Shown: piece after piece, positions 1 through 8,833 of the stretch | Layout of the letters: each line of letters begins with the position of its first letter | How positions within the stretch are numbered: position 1 is the stretch's first letter | Assembly (NCBI GenBank): GCA_023417815.1 | Contig: JAEZEI010000124.1 | Location: 1 to 64,000 of the forward strand | From: Bacteroidota bacterium | Lineage (GTDB): Bacteria; Bacteroidota; Bacteroidia; Chitinophagales; Chitinophagaceae | Reading direction: 5' to 3' | Length of the DNA stretch: 64,000 nucleotides | Translations under genes and position numbers: made by a program | Notes under the pieces: model-generated | What the model saw: only the letters and a program-made list of their open reading frames with translations | Databases searched by the model: none | Told to the model about the DNA's origin: nothing

Positions 1-449
1 ACACGGCGCACCAGGTTGGTGAATCCATACCCGCAATCACCTGCCTGTTTCGGAGCCGGCACCCAGCTTCCGGAAAGGGCTTCATCTGCGCCGCTTTTAG
101 TCCAGGTAAGTTTATGCACCTGGAAACAGTTGCGGATATGAACAGGAACGTTCGTTTTTGTTCGCTGCGTTTCCCGTACTTCTACATACTTCTTCTTCCT
201 GTCAATAAACCCCTCCAGCCGGCAAATGGTATAGAATTTTTTGCCGCCATCCGTAAAATAAGTGTAAGAATAGCCTGAAACCTTGTTGCCGGTGGTCTGA
301 AGTTCAAGTACATAATCGCAACGATCGCCACCCCAGTTTAAATATGAAGTACTTTTATCGATGAAGGAACCTTTCCATTGCCCATTGAAATCCTGGCCAA
401 AGGCAGCGCTTCCGGAGAAAAAAAGAAGAAAAGGCAGATATCTGAGCAT
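1..449 (-). CDS. Secreted protein of unknown function (C-terminus outside window)
   Basis: The frame opens at ATG 449 and stays open to the window edge, so about 149 codons are visible and the C-terminus is missing. Residues 1-19 form a signal peptide (hydrophobic LPFLLFFSG, then SAAFGQ), so the product is exported. The mature part starts DFNGQWKGSF and continues with alternating polar and hydrophobic strand-like segments and several cysteines (DRCDYVLEL, TICRLEG, RNCFQVH). This suggests a small disulfide-containing beta protein of the periplasm or outer membrane. I do not recognise a family. It is divergent from thrS across 128 bases. Confidence 0.7.
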   Translation of the reverse strand, partial: MLRYLPFLLFFSGSAAFGQDFNGQWKGSFIDKSTSYLNWGGDRCDYVLELQTTGNKVSGYSYTYFTDGGKKFYTICRLEGFIDRKKKYVEVRETQRTKTNVPVHIRNCFQVHKLTWTKSGADEALSGSWVPAPKQAGDCGYGFTNLVRR

Positions 450-525
450 CCGGTTGGGTTAGGTGAACATTCGGTTCTTCATGGATATCCCTCATGAGAG
501 GAAAATCAAAGTTATCCGGAATAAG

Positions 526-556
526 TTTCAGCGTCGCAAAGAGTTCGTTAAATTTG
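526..556 (+). promoter_or_regulatory. thrS promoter (-33 TTTC, -7 TAAATTTG)
   Basis: TAAATTTG at 549-556 fits the Bacteroidota -7 consensus TAnnTTTG. TTTC at 526-529 lies 19 bases upstream and is close to the -33 TTTG. The thrS ATG is 21 bases downstream of the -7 element, so the leader is short. Confidence 0.55.
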
Positions 557-577
557 CAGCCAAACCTAAGATAGCGA

Positions 578-2509
578 ATGATTAAGATCACCCTGCCGGA
601 TGGGGCAGTGAAAGAATTTGAAAAAGGAACAAGCTCTCTCGACATTGCAAAATCAATAAGTGAAGGCCTTGCACGGAAAGTATTAGCCGCTGAGATCAAC
701 GGCGAAGTATGGGATGCCTCCCGCCCTCTTGAATCGGATGCCAGCCTGAAACTGCTTACGTGGGATGACCAGGATGGCAAAAGCACCTTCTGGCATTCTT
801 CTGCCCATCTTATGGCTGAAGCTGTGGAAGCAATGTTTCCCGGGGTGAAATTCTGGGTCGGCCCGGCGATCGACAAGGGATTTTATTATGATATGGACCT
901 TGGCGACCGCAAGATCTCTGAAGATGACCTGGCTGCCCTGGAAAAAAAGATGAATGAACTGGCCAGGCAAAATAACCAGTACCTGCGCAAAGCGATCACA
1001 AAAAAAGATGCCCTTGCATATTTTGAAGAAAAGGGTGATGAATATAAACTCGACCTGCTGGGCGGCCTGGAGGATGGTGAGATCACATTTTATACCCAGG
1101 GGAATTTCACCGACCTGTGCCGTGGACCTCACATTCCAAATACCGGGTTCATTAAAGCCATTAAGTTAACCTCAATTGCAGGCGCATACTGGAAGGGCGA
1201 CGAAAATAACAAACAGCTCACCCGCATTTACGGTGTTACTTTCCCGAACCAGAAAGAACTGGACGAATACCTGGCAATGCTGGAAGAGGCAAAGAAGCGT
1301 GATCATCGTAAACTTGGTAAGGAACTGAGCATATATACCTATGATGATGACGTAGGACAGGGATTGCCCTTATGGCTTCCAAATGGTGGCGTTGTAATAG
1401 AGGAACTTGAAAAACTCGCAAAAGAAACTGAGCGCGAAGCCGGTTACCATAGGGTGGTCACTCCGCATATTGCAAAACAAAATCTATATCTAACAAGCGG
1501 GCATCTTCCATATTACGAGGAAAGCATGTACCCGCCAATGGAACTGGACGGAACAAAATATTATCTCCGTGCAATGAACTGCCCGCATCACCACAAGGTA
1601 TTTGCGGCTGAACATAAAAGTTATAAGGATCTTCCGTACCGCCTGGCAGAATACGGAACCTGTTACCGATACGAACAAAGCGGTGAATTATTCGGGCTGA
1701 TGAGGGTGCGGTGCCTTCACATGAATGATGCACATATTTATTGTACCCGCGAGCAGTTTGCCGACGAATTCCGCGCGGTGAACGAAATGTACATCAAGTA
1801 CTTCAAGATCTTCGGTATTGATAAATATGTAATGCGTCTCAGTCTTCATGACCCTGCCAAACTGGGCAAAAAGTATGTGAATGAGCCGGAACTCTGGCTG
1901 GAAACGGAAGATATGGTTCGACAGGTGCTCATTGAAAGCAATATTCCTTTTATAGAGGTGAAGGATGAGGGCGCATTTTACGGTCCTAAAATTGATGTTC
2001 AGATCTGGAGCGCCATTGGCAGGGAATTCACCCTGGCCACTAACCAGGTGGATTTTGCCCAGGGAAGAAGGTTCAACCTGCAATTCACCAACAGGGAGAA
2101 CTCCCCGGAAACCCCGCTCATCATTCACCGGGCCCCGCTGGGCACCCACGAAAGGTTCATCGGGTTTCTCCTGGAACACTATGCAGGAAGGTTCCCGCTG
2201 TGGCTGGCGCCGAAACAGGTAAAAATATTACCGGTGAGCGATAAATTCATGGACTATGCAAATTCACTTTTGCAGGCCATGAAAAAAGCGGATATTCGTG
2301 CCGAAATTGATGACAGGAGCGAAAAGATAGGAAAGAAAATTCGTGACAACGAAATGCTGAAAGTTCCGTATATTCTTGTTGTAGGCGAAAAAGAAATGAA
2401 CGGCAATCTGGTTTCGGTGAGAAGGAGCGGTAAGGGAGACGAAGGCGCCATGGAAACCACAGCATTCATCAATTCGTTAATTGAGGAGATCCGCGAAAGA
2501 AGAGGATAA
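578..2509 (+). CDS. thrS: Threonyl-tRNA synthetase
   Basis: Class II aminoacyl-tRNA synthetase that charges tRNA-Thr in the cytoplasm; 643 aa is the usual length. In order: TGS domain (about 1-60), second N-terminal editing domain with the metal-type motif FWHSSAHLMAEA near 73, catalytic core (about 240-535) and anticodon-binding domain (about 540-643). Zinc ligands are visible in MNCPHHHKVF, DAHIYC and the IHRAPLGTHERF segment, and motif 2 is in RYEQSGELFGLMR. The ATG follows a good -7 element. infC follows after 67 bases with no terminator between them, so the two are probably co-transcribed. Confidence 0.97.
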   Translation: MIKITLPDGAVKEFEKGTSSLDIAKSISEGLARKVLAAEINGEVWDASRPLESDASLKLLTWDDQDGKSTFWHSSAHLMAEAVEAMFPGVKFWVGPAIDKGFYYDMDLGDRKISEDDLAALEKKMNELARQNNQYLRKAITKKDALAYFEEKGDEYKLDLLGGLEDGEITFYTQGNFTDLCRGPHIPNTGFIKAIKLTSIAGAYWKGDENNKQLTRIYGVTFPNQKELDEYLAMLEEAKKRDHRKLGKELSIYTYDDDVGQGLPLWLPNGGVVIEELEKLAKETEREAGYHRVVTPHIAKQNLYLTSGHLPYYEESMYPPMELDGTKYYLRAMNCPHHHKVFAAEHKSYKDLPYRLAEYGTCYRYEQSGELFGLMRVRCLHMNDAHIYCTREQFADEFRAVNEMYIKYFKIFGIDKYVMRLSLHDPAKLGKKYVNEPELWLETEDMVRQVLIESNIPFIEVKDEGAFYGPKIDVQIWSAIGREFTLATNQVDFAQGRRFNLQFTNRENSPETPLIIHRAPLGTHERFIGFLLEHYAGRFPLWLAPKQVKILPVSDKFMDYANSLLQAMKKADIRAEIDDRSEKIGKKIRDNEMLKVPYILVVGEKEMNGNLVSVRRSGKGDEGAMETTAFINSLIEEIRERRG

Positions 2510-2576
2510 CATTTTTAACCACAGCCCCCGGTGCTGAAAATTTGTAACCGGGAAATTTAGTCACAAAAAATAATAA

Positions 2577-3227
2577 ATGGCATTTCCACCCAGACAACCC
2601 AGGGGAACATTCAACCCACGTTTCAAAAAAGAACAACAACAGGAACACCGCACCAACCACATGATCAAAGTACCCGAGGTACGTTTGGTTGGAGACAATG
2701 TAGAACCAGGTATCTACAGTACAAACGAAGCACAGAACATTGCAAGATCGCAGCAACTGGATCTTGTCGAGATCTCACCTGGAGCAAATCCTCCTGTTTG
2801 CAGGATCATAGATTATAATAAATTCCTTTACGAGGAAAAGAAGAAGAAAAAGGAAATGAAAGCGAAGGCCAAGACCAGCGAGGTTAAGGAAATCCGCTTC
2901 ACTCCCAATACTGATGAACACGATTTTGAATTCAAATGCAAACACGCCGAAAGCTTCCTGAAAGAAGGAAATAAGGTAAAAGCGCATGTGCAGTTCAAAG
3001 GCAGGGCGATCATGTTCAAGGAAAGAGGAGAGCTTCTTCTGTTGAAATTTGCCGACAGGCTTAAAGATGTAGGCGCGCTGGAAAGCATGCCCAAGATGGA
3101 AGGAAAGCGTATGCTGGTGATGTTCGCCCCTAAAACACAAAAGAAAAAGGGTTCTGAGATCGGTAAGATGATCAAGGACAAACCCCAGGAAGAAAAACCT
3201 GCGGATACTCCTCCTGCAGAAAAATAA
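2577..3227 (+). CDS. infC: Translation initiation factor IF-3
   Basis: IF-3 binds the 30S subunit, prevents premature 50S joining and proofreads initiator tRNA selection. The N-domain starts around EVRLVGDNVEPGIYST and is joined to the C-domain by a Lys-rich helix (EEKKKKKEMKAKAK); KEIRFTPNTDEHDFEFK is typical C-domain sequence. At 216 aa it is longer than the E. coli protein, with an extra N-terminal stretch (MAFPPRQPRG) and a charged tail ending TPPAEK, both familiar in this phylum. An in-frame TAA directly precedes the ATG at 2577. The start is a normal ATG rather than the rare AUU used for autoregulation in enterobacteria. A terminator follows, so rpmI-rplT is not in the same transcript. 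Confidence 0.96.
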   Translation: MAFPPRQPRGTFNPRFKKEQQQEHRTNHMIKVPEVRLVGDNVEPGIYSTNEAQNIARSQQLDLVEISPGANPPVCRIIDYNKFLYEEKKKKKEMKAKAKTSEVKEIRFTPNTDEHDFEFKCKHAESFLKEGNKVKAHVQFKGRAIMFKERGELLLLKFADRLKDVGALESMPKMEGKRMLVMFAPKTQKKKGSEIGKMIKDKPQEEKPADTPPAEK

Positions 3228-3232
3228 TAACG

Positions 3233-3257
3233 AAAGCCATCTCCGGATGGCTTTTTT
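3233..3257 (+). terminator. Rho-independent terminator after infC
   Basis: AAAGCCATC (3233-3241) and GATGGCTTT (3246-3254) form a 9-bp stem with loop TCCG, followed by a T run to 3257. It ends the thrS-infC unit. Confidence 0.9.
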
Positions 3258-3283
3258 GATCTTAAGCTGAAATTTGCGGAAGC

Positions 3284-4024
3284 ATGGATGGCATCAGCCT
3301 CAATAAATATATAAGCGATTCCGGTTTCTGCTCCCGCAGGGAAGCGGATAAATATATAGAGGAATGCAGGGTCACGATCAACGGAAAGGATGCCGGTAAA
3401 GGAAACAGGGTTCAGCCGGGAGATGTGGTAAGGGTAGACGGGGAACTTGTAAAACGAAATACGAACTCCCTGGTTTACATCATGTTCAATAAACCGAAAG
3501 GAATAACCTGCACCACCGATCGCAAGGATAAGACAAACATCATAGACTTTATCGGGCACAAGGCAAGAATATTCCCCGTGGGCAGGCTTGATAAATTATC
3601 GGACGGCCTGATCTTCCTGACCAACGATGGCGATATCGTGAACAGGATCCTTCGCGCAGGCAACAAACACGAGAAGGAATATATTGTAAATGTTGACAAA
3701 GACATTACGCGCGAGTTCATCGATAAAATGCGGAAAGGCGTTCGAATACCCGGGGCCGTAACAAAGCCATGCTTTGTAAAGCAGGAAACACCCCGGCGTT
3801 TTCGGATAATCCTTACCCAGGGTTTGAACCGCCAGATCCGCAGAATGTGCGAAGCGCTGGGTTATCGCGTAACAGCTCTCACCCGTATTCGAATCATGGA
3901 TTTCACACTGAAAGGCATCGCCCCGGGAAAATGGCGCGCATTTACTCCTGCTGAAATTGAACACCTCAAAATTCTTATAAAGAACAGCAGCAACACAGCA
4001 GATACTGACAGCCTGGGAGAGTAG
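3284..4024 (+). CDS. rluF: 23S rRNA pseudouridine synthase, RluF type
   Basis: RsuA/RluB/RluE/RluF-family enzyme, predicted to isomerise a uridine of 23S rRNA (position 2604 in E. coli numbering). An S4 RNA-binding domain (about 3-60; LNKYISDSGFCSRREADKYI) precedes the catalytic domain. The catalytic aspartate is in GRLDKLSDGLIFLTNDGD, and the family block LNRQIRRMCEALGY is present. 246 aa is normal. The ATG lies 26 bases after the infC terminator. A weak -7-like GAAATTTG sits just upstream, so it probably has its own promoter. It is the first gene separating infC from rpmI. Confidence 0.9.
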   Translation: MDGISLNKYISDSGFCSRREADKYIEECRVTINGKDAGKGNRVQPGDVVRVDGELVKRNTNSLVYIMFNKPKGITCTTDRKDKTNIIDFIGHKARIFPVGRLDKLSDGLIFLTNDGDIVNRILRAGNKHEKEYIVNVDKDITREFIDKMRKGVRIPGAVTKPCFVKQETPRRFRIILTQGLNRQIRRMCEALGYRVTALTRIRIMDFTLKGIAPGKWRAFTPAEIEHLKILIKNSSNTADTDSLGE

Positions 4025-4126
4025 GTTCGTGGCTTATATTCTACAAAAACGTTCGCAAGGCTTATTTCTTCTAATCCATATTCGCCCAAAAGCCTTTAGA
4101 ATCACATATTTTGGCGTAACTATTAA

Positions 4127-4143
4127 TTGGCACGCTTCTTTTA
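4127..4143 (+). promoter_or_regulatory. Possible sigma-54-type promoter upstream of glycan cassette
   Basis: TTGGCACG at 4127-4134 is a perfect sigma-54 -24 element. The -12 position, four bases further on, reads TTTTA instead of TTGCA, so the conserved GC is absent. It lies 93 bases before the glycosyltransferase ATG in a 211-base gap that holds no gene I can recognise. The call is tentative. Confidence 0.3.
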
Positions 4144-4235
4144 GATAATCTTCACACTATTACAACAAACAGGCATTCCGCACTGTTCATGTCCTGAGTA
4201 ATCTGTCATTCTTATCTAAACAAACCTTTAAAAAC

Positions 4236-5438
4236 ATGGCCATACTTAAGCCAATTACTACAGTAACCGAAGAGAAAGAGATCAAAGACCTCGTTTGTTT
4301 CAGTCATTTACGTTGGGACTTCGTTTACCAGCGCCCTCAGCATTTGCTTTCACGCTTTGCGAAGGTGTTCAGGGTGTTTTACATTGAAGAAGCCCAGTTT
4401 CACGACAAGGAAGATAATTGTTTTGTTCGCCAGACAAGTGAGAATGTTTGGGTGGTAACCCCCCAACTTCATGAAGAAGAGGCAACAGAACTTGAACTAA
4501 TCGTTCGACAGAAGGCATTGCTAAACCGCTGGTTCCTGAAAATGGAGATCAATAACTACATGTTCTGGTATTATACTCCAATGGCTCTGAAGATCAGCGA
4601 CCAGTTTTCACCAATCCGTGTGATATATGACTGCATGGATGAACTCTCTGCTTTCAAATTCGCACCTACAGGGTTGAAAGAATTGGAAGAAAGGCTTTTT
4701 GAGAAATCCGACCTCGTTTTCACTGGTGGCCATTGCCTCTTTGAAGCCAAAAAGAATTGTCATCATAATATTCATCCGTTCCCGAGTAGTATAGATAAAG
4801 AACATTTTGAGCAGGCCAAGCTGGAAATTCCGGATCCTGCAGACCAGGCAGGGATCCCGCATCCGCGAATTGGTTTCTATGGTGTGATCGATGAAAGGTT
4901 CAATATTAAACTGATGGAGCAGGTTGCGAAGAAAAGGCCCGACTGGCACTTTGTGCTCATAGGTCCGGTAGTGAAGATAGATCCTGAAACCCTTCCACGG
5001 CTTGAGAACATTCATTACCTGGGAGGAAAAAGCTACCACGAATTGCCTACATATCTTTCCGGATGGGATGTTACAATGATACCATTTGCAAAGAATGAAA
5101 GCACTAAGTATATCAGCCCGACGAAGACCCCGGAATACCTTGCAGCAGGAAAGCCTGTGATCTCAACTTCGATCAGGGATGTGGTGATCCCTTACGGTGA
5201 AGAACGTCTTGTTCATATCGCAGATACTCCATCTTCTTTTATAAATGCAATGGAAAGGGAATTGTCAACAAAGGATAAATCAGATTGGGAAGCACGGGTT
5301 GAAAAATTCCTTGAGAACATCAGCTGGGATAAAACCTGGAACAAAATGATGTCACTCGTGGAAGAGATCCTTCCTGCATCCCGCACGCAGAAAGCAACTA
5401 TCCGTTCAATGGAGCCGCTTGCAAAAGCTTCAGTTTGA
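4236..5438 (+). CDS. GT4-like glycosyltransferase
   Basis: Predicted cytoplasmic glycosyltransferase with two Rossmann-like halves (GT-B). The N-terminal half has SHLRWDFVYQRPQHLLSRF, a block common in Bacteroidota polysaccharide transferases. The C-terminal half has the nucleotide-sugar site region ISPTKTPEYLAAGKPVIST. 400 aa, with no signal peptide or membrane segment. Its TGA overlaps the next gene's TTG start in the sequence TTGA, so the two are translationally coupled. The following genes encode a GH1/RmlD-like fusion and UDP-galactopyranose mutase, which points to synthesis of a surface glycan that may contain galactofuranose. Acceptor and donor cannot be read from sequence. Confidence 0.85.
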   Translation: MAILKPITTVTEEKEIKDLVCFSHLRWDFVYQRPQHLLSRFAKVFRVFYIEEAQFHDKEDNCFVRQTSENVWVVTPQLHEEEATELELIVRQKALLNRWFLKMEINNYMFWYYTPMALKISDQFSPIRVIYDCMDELSAFKFAPTGLKELEERLFEKSDLVFTGGHCLFEAKKNCHHNIHPFPSSIDKEHFEQAKLEIPDPADQAGIPHPRIGFYGVIDERFNIKLMEQVAKKRPDWHFVLIGPVVKIDPETLPRLENIHYLGGKSYHELPTYLSGWDVTMIPFAKNESTKYISPTKTPEYLAAGKPVISTSIRDVVIPYGEERLVHIADTPSSFINAMERELSTKDKSDWEARVEKFLENISWDKTWNKMMSLVEEILPASRTQKATIRSMEPLAKASV

Positions 5439-7618
5439 TAACGAAACAACTTGTAGTGGACAGATCTGAATTAAGACCCGAGATTTGGGGTGGAATTGAA
5501 TGTACAATAAACAGGGTAGGAGATCAGTATTTTGATCAACTCGAAATGAGCGGGCATTACAATCGCCAGGGTGATATCGATGCACTTTGTGCAACCGGGA
5601 TCACTTCGGTCCGTTATCCTGTTCTCTGGGAAAGATACCAGCCGGTAAAAGAAAAAGATCCTGATTTTTCGGAAGCAACACAACGGCTGCAAAACCTGAA
5701 ACAAAACGGGATGAACGTGATCGCCGGCCTGGTGCATCATGGATCAGGTCCCTCGTTTACTTCGCTCGGCGACCCGGAATTCCCTGAATTACTGGCGAAC
5801 TATGCCGGGCATGTTGCAAGAACGTTTCCCTGGATAAAAGATTTCACCCCGGTAAATGAGCCATTGACCACCGCAAGATTCTCCGGATTGTACGGCATCT
5901 GGTATCCGCACAGGACCAATGATGTGAATTTCCTGAAAATGTTGCTGAATGAACTGAAAGGAACAGTGCTGGCGATGCAGGCGATACGAAAAATTATTCC
6001 TGGAGCAAGGCTCATTCAAACAGAGGATCTTTCAAAAACATACAGCACCCCGCTGCTCCGGTACCAGGCGAAGTTTGAAAATAACCGGCGCTGGCTTACT
6101 TATGATATTCTTTGCGGTAAGCTGAATGAAGATCATCCTTTATGGAATTACTTCACAAGACTCGGCTTTGATAAAAAGGATCTTGATTTCTTCAGGGAAA
6201 ATCCATGCCCTCCTGACGTGCTCGGCGTAAATTATTACGTAACATCAGAAAGGTATCTCGACGAAAATGTAATGAAATATCCCTCTGCATGTCATGGTGG
6301 TAATTCAATTCACCAGTATGCAGATGTGGAAGCAATACGGGCACGCGTGAGCGAGCCTACTGGTTTTCGTGTATTGATGAAAGAACTTTGGAACCGGTAC
6401 CGCATTCCCATCGCCGTGACGGAAGCGCATCTTCATTGTGCGCGTGAGGAGCAACTTATCTGGTTCATGGAACGCTACAGGGATTGCAAGGAATTATTAA
6501 ATGAAGGGTTAGAAATAAAAGCGATCACTTCCTGGGCTATGCTGGGATCTTTCGGCTGGAGCCGGTTACTGACCGGCGCACCCTTCGAATATGAAAGAGG
6601 TGCCTTTGATGTAAGTTCCGGAAAGCTAAGGCCAACAGCCATGGCAGCGCTCCTGAGAAAACTTAAGGAAGAAGGAGATTTCCAAAGCCCGGCAACAACA
6701 AAGAAGGGCTGGTGGCAACTGGACAACCGGTTTTATGGTGAAGAGAGATCCCTGACTGCACCGGGAGTTTTCAATGAGTCGCAACCCTTACTGATCATTG
6801 GAAAGAGGGGAACGCTCGGTCGCGCCTTCGCACGGATCTGTGAAGAGAGGAACCTTAATTATATCCTGGTTGGAAGGGATGATATGAACATCTGTTGCTA
6901 CGAGGAAGTAGAAAAAGCGATCTTCCGTTATGATCCCTGGGCTATAATCAATGCTGCAGGATATGTGCGGGTGGATGATGCAGAAAGCGAACGCATGCGT
7001 TGCTTCCAGGAGAATGCCAATGGCCCGCGCCAACTGGCAATAGCCTGCAGGCGTTACGGCGTGAAGCTGCTGACCTTTTCCTCCGACCTGGTATTTAACG
7101 GGAGAAAAGATTCAGCTTACCTGGAATCGGATAAGATAAATCCCCTGAATGTTTATGGATCAAGCAAGGCTATGGCCGAATCGCTTGTATCGACCATACA
7201 TCCTTCATCGCTTATTATCCGGACCAGTTCATTTTTTGGTCCGTGGGACGAATACAACTTTGTAACTAAAGTTCTTAACGACCTTTCTGAAAACAGGAAT
7301 GTGGCCGTTGCTGCCGATGTATTTGTAACACCTACCTATGTCCCCGACCTTGTAAATGCTTCGCTCGACCTGATGATCGATGATGAAAAAGGGATCTGGC
7401 ATCTCACCAACTACGACAAAGTATCCTGGTACGAACTGGCCACGAATGTTGCGGGAATAGCCTGCTACGATCAATCGCTGATTGAACCGGTTTTAAAAAT
7501 GCCATGGAAAGCCAGGAGACCTGTGAACAGTGCACTAGACAGTGAAAAAGGAAAGCTGCTTCCATCACTTAATTCGGCCATAGGCCACTATTTTGAAAAC
7601 AGGTCCATAACAGTTTAA
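5435..7618 (+). CDS. Fusion: GH1-like domain plus RmlD-like sugar-nucleotide reductase
   Basis: 727 aa with two domains. Residues about 10-420 resemble glycoside hydrolase family 1: the acid/base motif NEP has Glu142, and VTEAH with Glu330 sits where the nucleophile motif TENG is expected, so both glutamates survive in an altered context. Residues about 450-727 are an RmlD-like extended SDR, with GKRGTLG (456-462) as the NAD(P) loop and Tyr574/Lys578 in YGSSK. It may reduce or epimerise a deoxy-sugar nucleotide, while the GH1 part could trim or transfer a glycan. There is no signal peptide. The start is TTG, overlapping the upstream stop, because conserved-looking sequence (EIWGGIECTINRVGD) begins almost at once and no earlier ATG exists. 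Confidence 0.82.
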   Translation: MITKQLVVDRSELRPEIWGGIECTINRVGDQYFDQLEMSGHYNRQGDIDALCATGITSVRYPVLWERYQPVKEKDPDFSEATQRLQNLKQNGMNVIAGLVHHGSGPSFTSLGDPEFPELLANYAGHVARTFPWIKDFTPVNEPLTTARFSGLYGIWYPHRTNDVNFLKMLLNELKGTVLAMQAIRKIIPGARLIQTEDLSKTYSTPLLRYQAKFENNRRWLTYDILCGKLNEDHPLWNYFTRLGFDKKDLDFFRENPCPPDVLGVNYYVTSERYLDENVMKYPSACHGGNSIHQYADVEAIRARVSEPTGFRVLMKELWNRYRIPIAVTEAHLHCAREEQLIWFMERYRDCKELLNEGLEIKAITSWAMLGSFGWSRLLTGAPFEYERGAFDVSSGKLRPTAMAALLRKLKEEGDFQSPATTKKGWWQLDNRFYGEERSLTAPGVFNESQPLLIIGKRGTLGRAFARICEERNLNYILVGRDDMNICCYEEVEKAIFRYDPWAIINAAGYVRVDDAESERMRCFQENANGPRQLAIACRRYGVKLLTFSSDLVFNGRKDSAYLESDKINPLNVYGSSKAMAESLVSTIHPSSLIIRTSSFFGPWDEYNFVTKVLNDLSENRNVAVAADVFVTPTYVPDLVNASLDLMIDDEKGIWHLTNYDKVSWYELATNVAGIACYDQSLIEPVLKMPWKARRPVNSALDSEKGKLLPSLNSAIGHYFENRSITV

Positions 7619-7626
7619 AAACACTA

Positions 7627-8763
7627 ATGAAAGAATTCGATTATCTCATTGTAGGAGCAGGTTTATTCGGTGCAACTTTCGCGCACCAGGCAAAAAAGGC
7701 CGGGAAGAAATGCCTGGTAATAGACCGCAGGGATCATGCAGGCGGAAATATCTATTGTTCGAATGAACACGGTATAAATGTGCACAAGTATGGCGCACAT
7801 ATTTTTCATACGAATGATAAAGGCATATGGGATTTCGTGAACAGTTTTGTACCGTTCAACAGGTATACAAATTCGCCCGTGGCCAATTACAGGGGGGAGT
7901 TATATAATCTTCCATTCAATATGAATACTTTTTACCAGTTGTGGAAGGTTCATACCCCGGAAGAAGCTAAACAAAAGATAGAAGAGCAGATAAAAGAACT
8001 GGATATTACGGAGCCGCGCAACCTGGAAGAACAGGCTTTGAAACTTGTAGGAAAGGATATTTATGAGAAACTGATAAAAGGCTATACTGAAAAGCAATGG
8101 GGAAGAAAGGCAAAAGATCTCCCGGCATTCATTATTAAGCGGCTCCCGGTAAGATTTACGTTTGATAATAATTATTTCAACGATAAATACCAGGGTATTC
8201 CCGAAGGCGGTTATAACAGGATCACTGAAGGTTTACTGAACGGGATAGAAGTAGGGCTTGGTACGGATTATTTTGAGGACAGGGATCATTTTGATAGCCT
8301 GGCTCAGAAAACGGTTTTTACCGGCGCCATCGATGAGTTTTTTGATTACAGGTTTGGTGAACTGCAGTACCGGAGCCTCCGCTTTGAGCATGAACACCTG
8401 GAAATGGAAAATTACCAGGGAAATGCCGTGGTAAATTATACAGAAGCTGAAATTCCCTTTACCAGGATCATTGAGCACAAACATTTTGAATTCGGCACCC
8501 AGCCCACAACCATAATTACGCGCGAATACCCGGCCGAATGGAAAAGGGGAATGGAACCATATTACCCGGTGAACGATGAACAAAACCAGAAACGATTCAG
8601 CCAGTACCAGCATTTGGCTACGGAAATCCCGGGAGTTATTTTCGGCGGCAGGCTGGCAGAATACCGTTATTATGATATGCACCAGGTGATCGGCTCTGCC
8701 CTCGTCAAGGCGAAAAAAGAACTTTCGGCAGAAAATGTAGAATCACGGGAGTTTGTGACATAA
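7627..8763 (+). CDS. glf: UDP-galactopyranose mutase
   Basis: FAD enzyme that interconverts UDP-galactopyranose and UDP-galactofuranose, the donor for galactofuranose-containing glycans. The FAD loop is VGAGLFGATFAHQ at the N-terminus, followed by the acidic ribose-binding strand end and the family block HIFHTNDKGIWDFVNSF. TEKQWGRKAKDLP and the C-terminal GRLAEYRYYDMHQVIGSAL are typical. 378 aa is standard length. It starts 8 bases after the fusion gene, so the three genes form one operon. The last codons (Glu-Phe-Val-Thr) run into a symmetric repeat at 8752-8807. Confidence 0.96.
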   Translation: MKEFDYLIVGAGLFGATFAHQAKKAGKKCLVIDRRDHAGGNIYCSNEHGINVHKYGAHIFHTNDKGIWDFVNSFVPFNRYTNSPVANYRGELYNLPFNMNTFYQLWKVHTPEEAKQKIEEQIKELDITEPRNLEEQALKLVGKDIYEKLIKGYTEKQWGRKAKDLPAFIIKRLPVRFTFDNNYFNDKYQGIPEGGYNRITEGLLNGIEVGLGTDYFEDRDHFDSLAQKTVFTGAIDEFFDYRFGELQYRSLRFEHEHLEMENYQGNAVVNYTEAEIPFTRIIEHKHFEFGTQPTTIITREYPAEWKRGMEPYYPVNDEQNQKRFSQYQHLATEIPGVIFGGRLAEYRYYDMHQVIGSALVKAKKELSAENVESREFVT

Positions 8764-8807
8764 TATTTGTGACAAACCCCGATGTGTCACAAAATAATTG
8801 TCACAAA
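8752..8807. repeat. Four-copy TTTGTGACA inverted array
   Basis: TTTGTGACA occurs at 8752-8760 and 8766-8774, and its reverse complement TGTCACAAA at 8785-8793 and 8799-8807. Within each pair the copies are spaced 14 bases start to start, and the two pairs face each other across 10 bases. The first copy lies in the final codons of glf. As RNA it could form a long hairpin, and as DNA a paired binding site. There is no T run as in a standard terminator. Confidence 0.85.
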
Positions 8808-8833
8808 GTCTTTCGTAAAGAACTTGCCGCTGA

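Noticed and set aside
355..876. Long minus-strand open frame across the thrS start
   Set aside because: It runs antisense to thrS and across its promoter; the real minus-strand gene starts at 449 in another frame with a signal peptide.
2828..3559. 243-codon minus-strand frame opposite infC and rluF
   Set aside because: It spans a terminator and two clear genes and has no recognisable domain; a shadow of Lys-rich coding sequence.
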